This document shows, in pieces, positions 1 to 5,903 of a DNA stretch of 14,282 nt. The stretch comes from an uncultured Clostridia bacterium (GTDB taxonomy: Bacteria; Bacillota; Clostridia; Oscillospirales; Acutalibacteraceae): NCBI GenBank assembly GCA_946497265.1, contig CAMMKL010000026.1, forward strand, positions 1 to 14,282, given 5' to 3'. The notes beneath the pieces are model-generated. The model was not told the DNA's origin and made no database searches. It saw only the letters and a program-made list of their open reading frames with translations. A program made the position numbers and the translations under genes. The stretch's first letter is position 1. Each line of letters begins with the position of its first letter.

Positions 1-261
1 ACAGAAAGGGGGGAAAGAACGCGCCAAAGGGAGGGCTGGATTCGCCCTCCCTTTGGAATCCCTCCTCATAGGCCGCCTGCGGGCGTGTCTTCTACGCGAG
101 CTTACTTACGGCGGGGCGTCCGGCTGTGTAGCACAGTAGCTAAGCAGTCCGCCCCTGCCCCTCTCCTCTTGTGTTCTACCCGGGCTTCGGCTACCCTCCC
201 CGCTCCCTGGGGTTTCGTGCGGCACGGTACCCTTGCGCTGCGGGTTCGCTTCGCTGCCCGC
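1..261 (+). repeat. Left arm of a long imperfect inverted repeat (cut by the window start)
   Basis: This stretch matches the reverse complement of 691-960 almost end to end, with roughly 80% identity by eye and only small indels. Shared landmarks are the hairpin at 24-56, the words cctcataggccgcc and gcagtccgcccctgcc, and the inner end gcgctgcgggttcgcttcgct. Homology stops at about 260, where the minus-strand gene body begins. The outer end is truncated by the window: base 1 corresponds to the middle of the 942-969 hairpin in the other arm. Open frames inside it look like repeat-derived translations, not genes. I do not recognise a transposase or a named element. Confidence 0.8.
24..56. repeat. 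Perfect 13-bp-stem hairpin in the left arm
   Basis: Bases 24-36 pair perfectly with 44-56 around a 7-base loop (tggattc). The same stem, with a slightly different loop, is in the right arm at 899-931. No U-run follows, so it is not a classical intrinsic terminator. It looks like a structural part of the repeat. Confidence 0.75.
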
Positions 262-552
262 GTGAATCTCTGTCATTAGCTCCCTCTGGAGACTTGCGCC
301 TACTTTCATACCGATTTCAAAGAATACGTCTTCAAAAACACTTATGGTAGCGTTTAATAAGGCTTCAATATCAAAGAATTCCTCTGATCTCGATAGCGTA
401 CTTTCAAGTTTATCCAGCAACCGTTCCTTTTTCTCGGACAACCTCTCCTCGTAACTTCTTTCATCCCGGTTTCCTTCTTGATTTTCATCCAGTACACACC
501 CTGTAACAAATTGCACATTTGCACGCTCGAATATCCCTTTTGGTAATTGCAT
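106..552 (-). CDS. Small charged helical protein of unknown function, inside the inverted-repeat cassette
   Basis: Not recognised. I chose the ATG at 552 because an AAAGGA ribosome-binding site lies 8 bases before it; the ATG at 561 in the same frame is directly abutted by that site. The first 90 or so residues look genuinely coding: an N-terminal MQLPKGIFE, a charged heptad-like helical stretch (SEKKERLLDKLE), then a C-terminal helix with EIGMKVGASLQREL, reminiscent of the F-x-x-G-x-x-x-G helices of small Clostridia proteins such as DUF6809 (weak resemblance only). From about residue 95 onward the frame runs into the inverted-repeat arm. The last 50 or so residues are low-complexity (Gly, Pro, Arg) and are probably repeat read-through, so the true C-terminus may have been lost or replaced. 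The gene and its upstream region lie exactly between the two repeat arms. No membrane segment or signal peptide is seen. Confidence 0.5.
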   Translation of the reverse strand: MQLPKGIFERANVQFVTGCVLDENQEGNRDERSYEERLSEKKERLLDKLESTLSRSEEFFDIEALLNATISVFEDVFFEIGMKVGASLQRELMTEIHAGSEANPQRKGTVPHETPGSGEGSRSPGRTQEERGRGGLLSYCATQPDAPP

Positions 553-898
553 TTCTTTCATCCTTTCTCAATGTCATAAATAAGGAAATCGTCTTATTTG
601 TGCTTTCCTGAACAACATTGTAACAACATACACAATTCTATGTATACGCACATACGTAGTAACAAAAATAATTTAAATAGAAAACAAAAAGGCGGGGAGC
701 GAAGCGAACCCGCAGCGCAAAGGCACTGTGCCACACAAAACCCCAGGGAGCGCGGAGGGCAGTAGCCCCCCCCAGTAGAACATAAGATGAAAGCGGCAGG
801 GGCGGACTGCTCAGCTTCCGTGCCACACAGCCGGACGCTCCGCCGTAGCTACGCCCGCGTAAACGACCCGCCCCGTGGGCGGCCTATGAGGTGGGTTT

Positions 899-931
899 CC
901 TAAGGGAGGGCGAATTCAGCCCTCCCTTGGG
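899..931. repeat. Hairpin in the right arm, equivalent to that at 24-56
   Basis: Bases 902-911 pair perfectly with 919-928 around the loop gaattca. A G-U pair and two more G-C pairs extend the stem to 899-931. Keeping the stem in both arms while the loop and flanks differ suggests the structure itself is maintained. Confidence 0.7.
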
Positions 932-941
932 CGCTTCTTTG

Positions 942-969
942 GTAACTTTCTGTGCGTACAGAAAGTTAC
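942..969. repeat. 12-bp perfect palindrome at the outer end of the right arm
   Basis: Bases 942-953 (gtaactttctgt) pair perfectly with 958-969 around a 4-base centre. It closes the repeat arm on its outer side, and the left arm begins with the matching half-site acagaaag at base 1. It could be an element end or a recombination site; no direct evidence of either. Confidence 0.7.
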
Positions 970-971
970 TG

Positions 972-1047
972 CCCGGCGGCGGCATGAGCCGCATACAATA
1001 ACAGAAAAGTTCGTTTCTAGAACAAAATCAGGAAACCGAAACAAGCC
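972..1047 (+). repeat. Direct repeat, copy 1 (76 bp)
   Basis: It shares about three quarters of its bases with 1088-1163 at the same length and without gaps. Both start cccggcggcggcat, have a small GC hairpin there (gcggc/gccgc in this copy), then a common caataaca, then a gaaac/gaaaa-rich end. Noncoding, unknown role. Confidence 0.65.
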
Positions 1048-1087
1048 CCTTTCCTAAAAAGAAGGGCGCCAGCCAAAAGAACAACCA

Positions 1088-1163
1088 CCCGGCGGCGGCA
1101 TAAACCGCTTGCAATAACAACCAAGTTCATTTCCTGTACAGAACAGGGAAAACGAAAAAAGGC
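1088..1163 (+). repeat. Direct repeat, copy 2 (76 bp), just upstream of hemW
   Basis: Second copy of the 972-1047 unit, 40 bp further on and ending 31 bp before the hemW start. Its GC hairpin is shortened to gcgg/ccgc. It also holds a bulged inverted repeat, tttcctgt with acagggaaa. It may lie in or near the hemW promoter, which I could not otherwise find. Confidence 0.6.
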
Positions 1164-1194
1164 TATTAAAAGGTTTAAAAAAGAGGCGATCAGC

Positions 1195-2307
1195 ATGAAT
1201 CAAACCAACACCCCCTTGGGGCTCTACATCCACCTCCCCTTCTGCGACGGAAAATGCCCCTATTGCGACTTTTATTCCATTGCCGCCGACGAGACGGTTA
1301 TGGACGCGTACACGGAAACGGTTTGCGCCGAGCTTGCCCATTGGGGCAGGGAACTAGGCCGCCCGGCCGATACCCTTTATTTTGGCGGCGGCACACCCAG
1401 CCTATTGGGGGAAATACGTCTTGCCCGCATGGCGGAGGCCGCCCGGCAAGCGTTCGGCCTGAATAACGCCGAAATTACCGTGGAGGTCAACCCCACCCGT
1501 GGGAAGGGGCTCGATTTTGCTTTTCTTCGGGACGCCGGTGTCAGCCGCCTTTCGATTGGCCTGCAATCGGCAATCGACCGGGAGCTCAGGCTTCTGGGCC
1601 GCCGCCATACGGCGCAGGACGCAGCCCAGACCGTGCGCCGTGCCCAAGAGGCGGGTTTTGACAACATCTCCCTTGACCTGATGCTGGCCGTGCAGGAACA
1701 AACGCTTCAAAGCCTGCTTTCCTCCATTGCATTCTGCGCGTCGCTTAGCGTGCAGCATATTTCTGCCTATCTGCTCAAGGTGGAGGAAGGCACGCCCTAT
1801 TACCAGGCGCGGGAAAGCTTGCGCCTGCCGTCGGAAGACATGCAGTGCGATTTTTACCTTGCCGCCTGCGCCGAACTCAAACGCTACGGCTTTGAACAAT
1901 ATGAAATCTCCAATTTTTCCTTGCCCGGGCGGGAAAGCCGGCATAATTTAAAATATTGGGACGGGCGGGAATACCTCGGCATCGGCGCATCGGCGCATTC
2001 CTTCCTTTCCGGGAAGCGTTTCTACTCCCCCCGCAGCGTAGAGAACTTCCTTTCCTCCCCTCAATACCTGCCCGACGGCGCAGGAGGCGGCGAAGAGGAA
2101 TATGCCATGCTTCGCCTTCGCCTGACGGAAGGACTCACGGAGGCCGGATACCGGAACCGGTTTGGCAGGGGGATCCCGCAGAGCTATCGCGCACGGGCTG
2201 CCCGGTTTGAAAAAAACGGCCTGCTTGTCTGTGACGAGCGCGGCATCCGCTTTACCCCGCAGGGCTTCCTCGTCTCCAACAGCCTGACCGCGGAGGTGAT
2301 CCTTTGA
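1195..2307 (+). CDS. hemW: Radical SAM heme chaperone HemW (HemN-like)
   Basis: HemW binds heme and a [4Fe-4S] cluster and is thought to deliver heme to membrane or respiratory proteins; older annotations call it oxygen-independent coproporphyrinogen III oxidase. The 370-residue length is typical. Visible motifs: the radical SAM triad C17-x3-C21-x2-C24 followed by Asp-Phe, which is the HemW form and lacks the extra Cys of true HemN; the SAM-binding FGGGTPS at 63-69; and HNLKYW at 250-255, the HemW hallmark. A C-terminal HemW domain ends in SN near the terminus. The ATG at 1195 is preceded by an AGAGGCG site. Its stop overlaps the next gene by 4 bases, so the two are translationally linked. 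Whether the organism makes or imports heme cannot be told from here. Confidence 0.93.
   Translation: MNQTNTPLGLYIHLPFCDGKCPYCDFYSIAADETVMDAYTETVCAELAHWGRELGRPADTLYFGGGTPSLLGEIRLARMAEAARQAFGLNNAEITVEVNPTRGKGLDFAFLRDAGVSRLSIGLQSAIDRELRLLGRRHTAQDAAQTVRRAQEAGFDNISLDLMLAVQEQTLQSLLSSIAFCASLSVQHISAYLLKVEEGTPYYQARESLRLPSEDMQCDFYLAACAELKRYGFEQYEISNFSLPGRESRHNLKYWDGREYLGIGASAHSFLSGKRFYSPRSVENFLSSPQYLPDGAGGGEEEYAMLRLRLTEGLTEAGYRNRFGRGIPQSYRARAARFEKNGLLVCDERGIRFTPQGFLVSNSLTAEVIL
2292..2303 (+). promoter_or_regulatory. Ribosome-binding site that fixes a TTG start
   Basis: GGAGG at 2292-2296 lies inside the end of hemW, 7 bases before TTG 2304. No ATG or GTG is available near the conserved N-terminal motif of the next protein, so this site decides the TTG start. 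Confidence 0.75.
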
Positions 2308-2759
2308 CTTTGTACCTCGACGCGGACGGCTGCCCGGTAGTAGACAACGCCCTGCGCATCGCAAAAAAGCACGGGGTGGAAGCCGTCCTTCTGTGCGACA
2401 CTGCCCACGAAATTTCCCGCCCCGGCGCGCGGACCATCACCGTCAGCAAGGGGGCGGACAGTGTGGATTTCGCCCTGGTGAACCTGCTGAAAGCGGGCGA
2501 TATCGCCATTACCCAGGATTACGGCCTCGCCGCCATGTGCCTGGCGAAAGGCGCTTTTGCGCTCAGCCAGAACGGTTTGGAGTATACGGCACAAAACATC
2601 GACGCGCTTTTGTCGCAGCGTCATGTCTCCCAAAAAATCCGGCGGGCCGGCGGACGTGTAAAAGGCCCCCGCAAGCGCACAATAGAACAGGACGCCGCCT
2701 TTGAAACGGCTTTGGACTCCCTTCTTTTCCGCCTGGAGGCAAATAAGGGCGGAGATTGA
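2304..2759 (+). CDS. UPF0178 / DUF188 family protein (YaiI/YqxD type)
   Basis: A 151-residue cytoplasmic protein of the widespread UPF0178 family, whose PIN/NYN-like fold suggests nucleic-acid processing although the biochemical role is not established. Family hallmarks are all visible: the N-terminal DADGCPV (6-12), VSKGADSVDFAL in the middle, the ITQDYGLA block (69-76), and the basic C-terminal stretch with RRAGGRVKGPRKR. The conserved acidic residues D6, D8 and D72 would fit metal binding by analogy with PIN domains (inference). It starts at a TTG that overlaps the hemW stop by 4 bases behind a strong GGAGG site, so it is read from the hemW transcript. It ends one base before the promoter of the next operon. 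Confidence 0.9.
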   Translation: MTLYLDADGCPVVDNALRIAKKHGVEAVLLCDTAHEISRPGARTITVSKGADSVDFALVNLLKAGDIAITQDYGLAAMCLAKGAFALSQNGLEYTAQNIDALLSQRHVSQKIRRAGGRVKGPRKRTIEQDAAFETALDSLLFRLEANKGGD

Positions 2760-2788
2760 TTGACAGGGCTTTCACAATGTCGTAAAAT
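2760..2788 (+). promoter_or_regulatory. Sigma-A-type promoter for smsCB
   Basis: TTGACA (2760-2765), a 17-base spacer, then TAAAAT (2783-2788). It starts directly after the stop codon of the previous gene, giving the iron-sulfur genes their own transcription with a leader of about 58 bases. Confidence 0.8.
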
Positions 2789-2812
2789 AGGGTATTGAAA
2801 CGAAAGTCCCAG

Positions 2813-2832
2813 TATCCTGCACAGCAGGGATA
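2813..2832 (+). other. Small hairpin in the smsC leader
   Basis: tatcctgc pairs with gcagggata around a 3-base loop, with one bulged G. It sits between the promoter and the GAGGTGA ribosome-binding site. A regulatory role is possible but not shown. Confidence 0.3.
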
Positions 2833-2852
2833 GAAAGAAGAGGTGACAGCAT

Positions 2853-3602
2853 ATGCTGACATTAAAGAATATATCCTTCCATGTGGAAGGGGAAGACAAA
2901 AAGCTGGAAATCGTGGACGACGTAAGCCTAACCCTGGAGGATGGCAAAATCCTGGTGATCACCGGTCCCAACGGGGGCGGCAAATCCACCCTTGCGCGCC
3001 TGATCATGGGGATTGAAAAGCCCACCTCCGGCCAGATTTTGTTTAACGGCCGGGACATCACCGGCCTGAGCATCAGCGAACGGGCCAAGCTGGGCATTGG
3101 CTATGCCTTCCAGCAGCCGCCCCGCTTTAAGGGCATGACCGTGCGGGAGCTTTTGACCCTGGCGCACGGGGGCAACCGGATGGCGGAATGCGACTGCTGC
3201 TCCCTGCTCAGCAAGGTAGGGTTGTGTGCCCGCGACTACATCGACCGCGAGGTGGACGCCTCCCTTTCGGGAGGAGAAGTCAAGCGGATTGAAATTGCCA
3301 CCCTGATGGCGCGGAATTTAAAGCTTGCCATTTACGACGAGCCGGAAGCGGGCATCGACCTGTGGAGCTTCTCTAAACTGGTGGAAAGCTTCCGCGTGAT
3401 CAGCCGCCAACACAACGAAAGCGTCATCCTGATTTCGCATCAGGAGCGCATTATGCAGCTTGCCGATGAAATGGTCATCGTATCCGGCGGAAAAATTCGG
3501 GAACAGGGTTCCCGGGAAGAAATTTTCCCCAAGCTGTTCCGGGAAGTGGGAAGCGGGGAACCGGCGTGTTGCATGGGAAATGGAGGAAACTGCCATGAAT
3601 AG
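2853..3602 (+). CDS. sufC: SufC-like ABC ATPase of a two-gene iron-sulfur assembly system (SmsC)
   Basis: The soluble ATPase that powers Fe-S cluster assembly on its SufB-type partner. ABC motifs are complete: Walker A GPNGGGKST (38-46), signature LSGGE (138-142), Walker B ending in IYDEPEAG with D162 and E163, and switch His196 in ISHQE. There is no membrane segment, and the LSGGE-x-K-R and EPEAGID sequences are typical of SufC, not of transporters. At 249 residues it has the usual length. The tail contains Cys-Cys and ends Gly-Asn-Cys-His-Glu, which is unusual for SufC. Start ATG 2853 follows GAGGTGA. It overlaps the next gene by 8 bases, implying coupled translation and equimolar products. 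No sufS, sufU or sufD is nearby, which fits the SMS (SUF-like minimal) arrangement known from archaea and Clostridia. Confidence 0.9.
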   Translation: MLTLKNISFHVEGEDKKLEIVDDVSLTLEDGKILVITGPNGGGKSTLARLIMGIEKPTSGQILFNGRDITGLSISERAKLGIGYAFQQPPRFKGMTVRELLTLAHGGNRMAECDCCSLLSKVGLCARDYIDREVDASLSGGEVKRIEIATLMARNLKLAIYDEPEAGIDLWSFSKLVESFRVISRQHNESVILISHQERIMQLADEMVIVSGGKIREQGSREEIFPKLFREVGSGEPACCMGNGGNCHE

Positions 3603-4515
3603 GACCGAATACGAGCTGCTTGCCACCCTGACCGACCTGAAGGAGATTCCGTCGGGCGGCGCGTTCAATCTGCGTCTGAACGGTTCTGGCGTAGAGCGCC
3701 ACAGTTCCGAAAACATTCAGATTTTGCCCAAAAAGGATAAACCCGGCATCGACGTCATCGTCAAGCCCGGCACTAAGGGGGAGACGGTATACATCCCGGT
3801 GATGATTGACCACGAGGGGGTCAACGATCTGGTATACAACGATTTTGAAATCGGCGAAGGGGCCGACGTTGTGATCGTCGCCGGCTGCGGCATCCACAAC
3901 GACGGCTGCTCCGACAGCCAGCACGACGGCATCCATACCTTCCACCTGCAAAAGGGCGCCCGCATGAAATATGTGGAAAAGCACTACGGCGGCGGCAAGG
4001 GGCTCGGCGGGCGGATTTTAAACCCCACTACCGTAATCAATATGGAGGAAGACTCCTATTGCGAAATGGACACCTCGCAAATCAAAGGTGTGGATTCCAC
4101 CATGCGCAACACCGTGGCGAATCTGGGCGCAAACGCAAAGCTGGTGGTCACGGAAAAACTGATGACCCACGGCGGGCAGGCCGCCCATTCCGACATGACC
4201 GTCAACCTGAACGGGGAGGATGCCGCCGTGCAGATCATTTCCCGTTCCGTTGCGAAGGACGGCTCCATCCAGGTCTTCCATCCGCGCGCGGTGGGCAACT
4301 GCGCGTGCCGTGCGCACGTCCAATGCGACTCCATCATTATGGATAAGGCGCGCATCAGTTCCATCCCGGAGATCACCGCCAATCACGCGGACGCACAGAT
4401 TATCCATGAGGCCGCTATCGGGCGCATCAACAACGACCAGCTTATTAAGCTCCAGACCTTTGGCCTGACGGAGGAAGAGGCGGAAGAGGTTATCGTACAA
4501 GGCTTTTTAAAATAA
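3595..4515 (+). CDS. sufB: SufB/SufD-like scaffold protein of the minimal system (SmsB)
   Basis: The scaffold partner of the SufC-like ATPase. I start it at ATG 3595, with GGAGG at 3582-3586, not at an upstream in-frame ATG inside sufC; this gives 306 residues, much shorter than the 450-500 of classical SufB and as expected for SmsB. The beta-helix core is recognisable, and the C-terminal block matches SufB: QCDSI (243-247), a HEAAIG segment (His271, Glu272) and NNDQL, followed by a short helical end. At the position where E. coli SufB has its catalytic Cys405 I align an Ala/Arg, whereas Cys236, Cys238 and Cys244 cluster just upstream. Those could take over ligand duty (inference by eye alignment). 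It is followed after 60 bases by the zinc-ribbon gene on the same strand. Confidence 0.88.
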   Translation: MNRTEYELLATLTDLKEIPSGGAFNLRLNGSGVERHSSENIQILPKKDKPGIDVIVKPGTKGETVYIPVMIDHEGVNDLVYNDFEIGEGADVVIVAGCGIHNDGCSDSQHDGIHTFHLQKGARMKYVEKHYGGGKGLGGRILNPTTVINMEEDSYCEMDTSQIKGVDSTMRNTVANLGANAKLVVTEKLMTHGGQAAHSDMTVNLNGEDAAVQIISRSVAKDGSIQVFHPRAVGNCACRAHVQCDSIIMDKARISSIPEITANHADAQIIHEAAIGRINNDQLIKLQTFGLTEEEAEEVIVQGFLK

Positions 4516-4575
4516 GCCTGATAAAGGGGCAAACCCTCTGGAAACAGCCCATCGCTTTGAAAAGGGGGAATTCCT

Positions 4576-4821
4576 ATGGAGCCGGTTATAACCATACTGG
4601 TGTCGGCCGCCGTCCTGCTGGTTATCCTGTGGGCGGCGTGCCGATATAGAAAATTTTATAAATCCGAGCATTTCGTCTGCCCAAACTGCGGGCATTGCTG
4701 GAAACCGCCTGTGCGTAAGCTGGTTTTTTCCGTCAATGCGGTCGAGGGCAAGATCCTCCGCTGCCCGCAATGCAGCGAAAAAGTCTATGTGGAACCGGTT
4801 CCGGATAAAACCGCCAAATGA
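4576..4821 (+). CDS. Small membrane-anchored zinc-ribbon protein
   Basis: 81 residues, not a family I can name. One N-terminal hydrophobic helix (about 4-22) is followed by a basic RYRKFYK stretch, which puts the rest in the cytoplasm. The soluble part has two Cys pairs, C35-P-N-C38 with G-H after it, and C63-P-Q-C66, spaced as in a zinc ribbon; H40 and C41 are additional candidates. A purine-rich AAAGGGGG ribosome site lies 7 bases or so before ATG 4576. It is probably co-transcribed with smsCB, since no promoter is evident in the 60-base gap and a terminator follows 120 bases after it. The link to Fe-S assembly is positional only. Confidence 0.75.
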   Translation: MEPVITILVSAAVLLVILWAACRYRKFYKSEHFVCPNCGHCWKPPVRKLVFSVNAVEGKILRCPQCSEKVYVEPVPDKTAK

Positions 4822-4943
4822 CAGTGCATGTTTTACAAGATGGATCGCGGCCGCCTAAAAACGGAATTAGAAATTGCTTCTGTTAAGGGGGATACTTGCG
4901 GAAAGGAACGCATTCCAAAAACATTTGCCAAATGAAAACAATC

Positions 4944-4968
4944 TCCCCCGGCAACGGGGGATTTTTAT
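4944..4968 (+). terminator. Rho-independent terminator of the smsCB/zinc-ribbon operon
   Basis: A 7-bp stem, tcccccg (4944-4950) with cggggga (4955-4961), closed by a GCAA tetraloop of the stable GNRA type and followed directly by TTTTTATT. Confidence 0.88.
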
Positions 4969-4987
4969 TCTATATCCGGTGTACAAC

Positions 4988-5028
4988 AAAAGGATTAGAA
5001 ACATCAAAACGTGTTTCTAATCCTTTTT
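4988..5028. terminator. Bidirectional terminator between convergent blocks
   Basis: A perfect 15-bp stem (4988-5002 with 5013-5027) around a 10-base loop. It has an A-run on the left and a T-run on the right, so it can stop transcripts from both sides: the plus-strand block ending at 4821 and the minus-strand genes arriving from the right. Confidence 0.8.
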
Positions 5029-5079
5029 CATTTATTTTATGGTTATATTTTTAGGAATTAAAAGCCCAAGCTATACTCT

Positions 5080-5283
5080 TCAAGCAATATCGCAGCTATC
5101 ATAGATAGGAAAATAGAACGGAATGTCTTCATGTATAATTGCCTTATGCGCCAACGCTTCCAATTTACCCTCTGTGACATCTATTTCTGCGGTCACATTG
5201 ACACTTTGCAGGCCAGCCGGAGGCCTGGCGGGCGTGTTCCAAACGACAATGGAAATAGCGTGAGAAAAGATTTTTTCATCATT
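5080..5283 (-). pseudogene. In-frame coding-like remnant behind the small membrane protein
   Basis: Directly after the TAA of the gene at 5284-5652, the same frame stays open for 67 codons to a TGA at 5080-5082. The translation looks protein-like, with stretches such as SIVVWNTP, VTAEIDVTEGKLEAL and EDIPFYFPIYD, but has no ATG, GTG or TTG near its beginning. In another frame a good GGAGG site and ATG-ATG (5276-5281) start a 29-codon product beginning MMKKSFLTLF, like the front of a signal peptide. A frameshifted or internally deleted secreted-protein gene would explain both. It may instead be chance. Confidence 0.35.
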
Positions 5284-5652
5284 TTACCTCCAACTATCTT
5301 TTTTGAAATGTAACCATAAAAGAAGGATGTCTATTGCAATACCGAAAAGAAATGATAATATTTGTAATAAGGTAATGTTTTCATAAACTACCATAATAAA
5401 TATACTTGATAGTATAGAAACACCATAACCAATGACAGCGAATATTTTGGAAAGGCCTTCTTTTTGAAAACGATACGCCAACGAGCATCCTACCGATGCA
5501 AAAAAGAAAATAAGTACATTTATCCCACCGATAAGATCCGCTAAAGAATACCACTGCCAATCCGCCGGATTATGTGAAATAAGCAGGCCTAAGATTCCTG
5601 CAAACGCTAAAATGAGAAAAATATCGTGCCGAAACTTTAATTTATTTCTCAT
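5284..5652 (-). CDS. Small integral membrane protein, four predicted helices
   Basis: 122 residues, function unknown, family not recognised. Four hydrophobic segments are clear: about 11-27, 38-60, 69-88 and 93-115, joined by short polar loops; the N-terminus is basic (MRNKLKFRH) and the C-terminus ends KKDSWR, suggesting both ends are cytoplasmic. The ATG at 5652 has an AGGAG site 8 bases upstream and a textbook promoter 33 bases before the start. Base composition is distinctly AT-rich compared with the hemW and lyase regions, which suggests acquisition from outside or a poorly expressed accessory gene. It is transcribed from its own promoter, separated from the AraC gene by that gene's terminator. 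Confidence 0.75.
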   Translation of the reverse strand: MRNKLKFRHDIFLILAFAGILGLLISHNPADWQWYSLADLIGGINVLIFFFASVGCSLAYRFQKEGLSKIFAVIGYGVSILSSIFIMVVYENITLLQILSFLFGIAIDILLLWLHFKKDSWR

Positions 5653-5684
5653 GGGAATCTCTCCTGTATGGTGTTTTCGTTAAT

Positions 5685-5713
5685 ATTATATAATTTTTTA
5701 TAAATTATGTCAA
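5685..5713 (-). promoter_or_regulatory. Consensus sigma-A promoter for the small membrane protein
   Basis: On the minus strand: TTGACA (5713-5708), exactly 17 bases, TATAAT (5690-5685). Both hexamers are perfect and the spacer is AT-rich. Confidence 0.9.
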
Positions 5714-5768
5714 TGAATTTAATGATGTTTTGTGTCCAAATAAAAATAACTGTATTTTCACGGCATAG

Positions 5769-5793
5769 AAAAAACCACGGGCAGTACCCGTGG
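5769..5793 (-). terminator. Rho-independent terminator of the AraC-family gene
   Basis: A 7-bp stem, ccacggg (5775-5781) with cccgtgg (5787-5793), and a 5-base loop. On the minus strand it is followed at once by six T (5774-5769). It lies 110 bases downstream of the regulator stop. Confidence 0.87.
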
Positions 5794-5903
5794 CTCGGGA
5801 AAGAAATAGTACGGCCCCCTTTTATGGGAACCGTTCATTTTGGTAAAAAGTATACGGGCAGGCTTAATATAATTGCGTGAGCTTTTCTGAGTATGTGCTG
5901 TTA

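Larger units (their letters stand above)
691..969 (-). repeat. Right arm of the long imperfect inverted repeat
   Basis: This is the inverted counterpart of 1-261. The inner boundary is sharp: the AT-rich leader ends at 690 and the repeat starts ggcggggagcgaagcgaacc. Moving outward it contains the same GC-rich words in reverse orientation, the hairpin 899-931, and a terminal 12-bp palindrome at 942-969 which the left arm only half shows because the window begins there. It encodes no credible protein. Confidence 0.8.
562..1194. other. Gene-free stretch of 633 bp, mostly repeats
   Basis: No convincing gene is present on either strand. It holds an AT-rich leader (562-690) upstream of the minus-strand cassette gene, including a 7-bp hairpin (578-584 with 593-599), then the right repeat arm (691-969), then a pair of 76-bp direct repeats (972-1047, 1088-1163). 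Two short frames inside the right arm translate only the repeat. I see no clear promoter for hemW in the last 100 bases. Confidence 0.6.

Noticed and set aside
24..56. Intrinsic terminator
   Set aside because: The stem is strong but no T-run follows on either strand, and the same hairpin recurs in the other repeat arm as part of the repeat.
85..279. Plus-strand 64-codon frame in the left repeat arm
   Set aside because: It translates repeat sequence only. The opposite arm gives a similar-looking frame (638-826 minus), as expected from repeat copies; no ribosome site.
638..826. Minus-strand 62-codon frame in the right repeat arm
   Set aside because: Mostly repeat sequence extended into the AT-rich leader; no start signal and no conserved character outside the repeat.
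972..1163. CRISPR array
   Set aside because: Only two imperfect 76-bp units with one 40-bp gap; the units are too long and divergent for CRISPR repeats, and no cas gene is seen.
1195..2307. True coproporphyrinogen III oxidase/dehydrogenase (HemN)
   Set aside because: The Cys triad is followed by Asp-Phe without the fourth Cys of HemN, and the HNLKYW motif and length fit HemW.
3460..3594. Longer start for the SufB-like protein inside sufC
   Set aside because: The extra 45 residues overlap the sufC C-terminus in another frame, and a clear GGAGG sits 8 bases before ATG 3595.
5131..5313. Plus-strand 60-codon frame in the gap after the operon
   Set aside because: No ribosome site, and it is antisense to the more protein-like minus-strand remnant.
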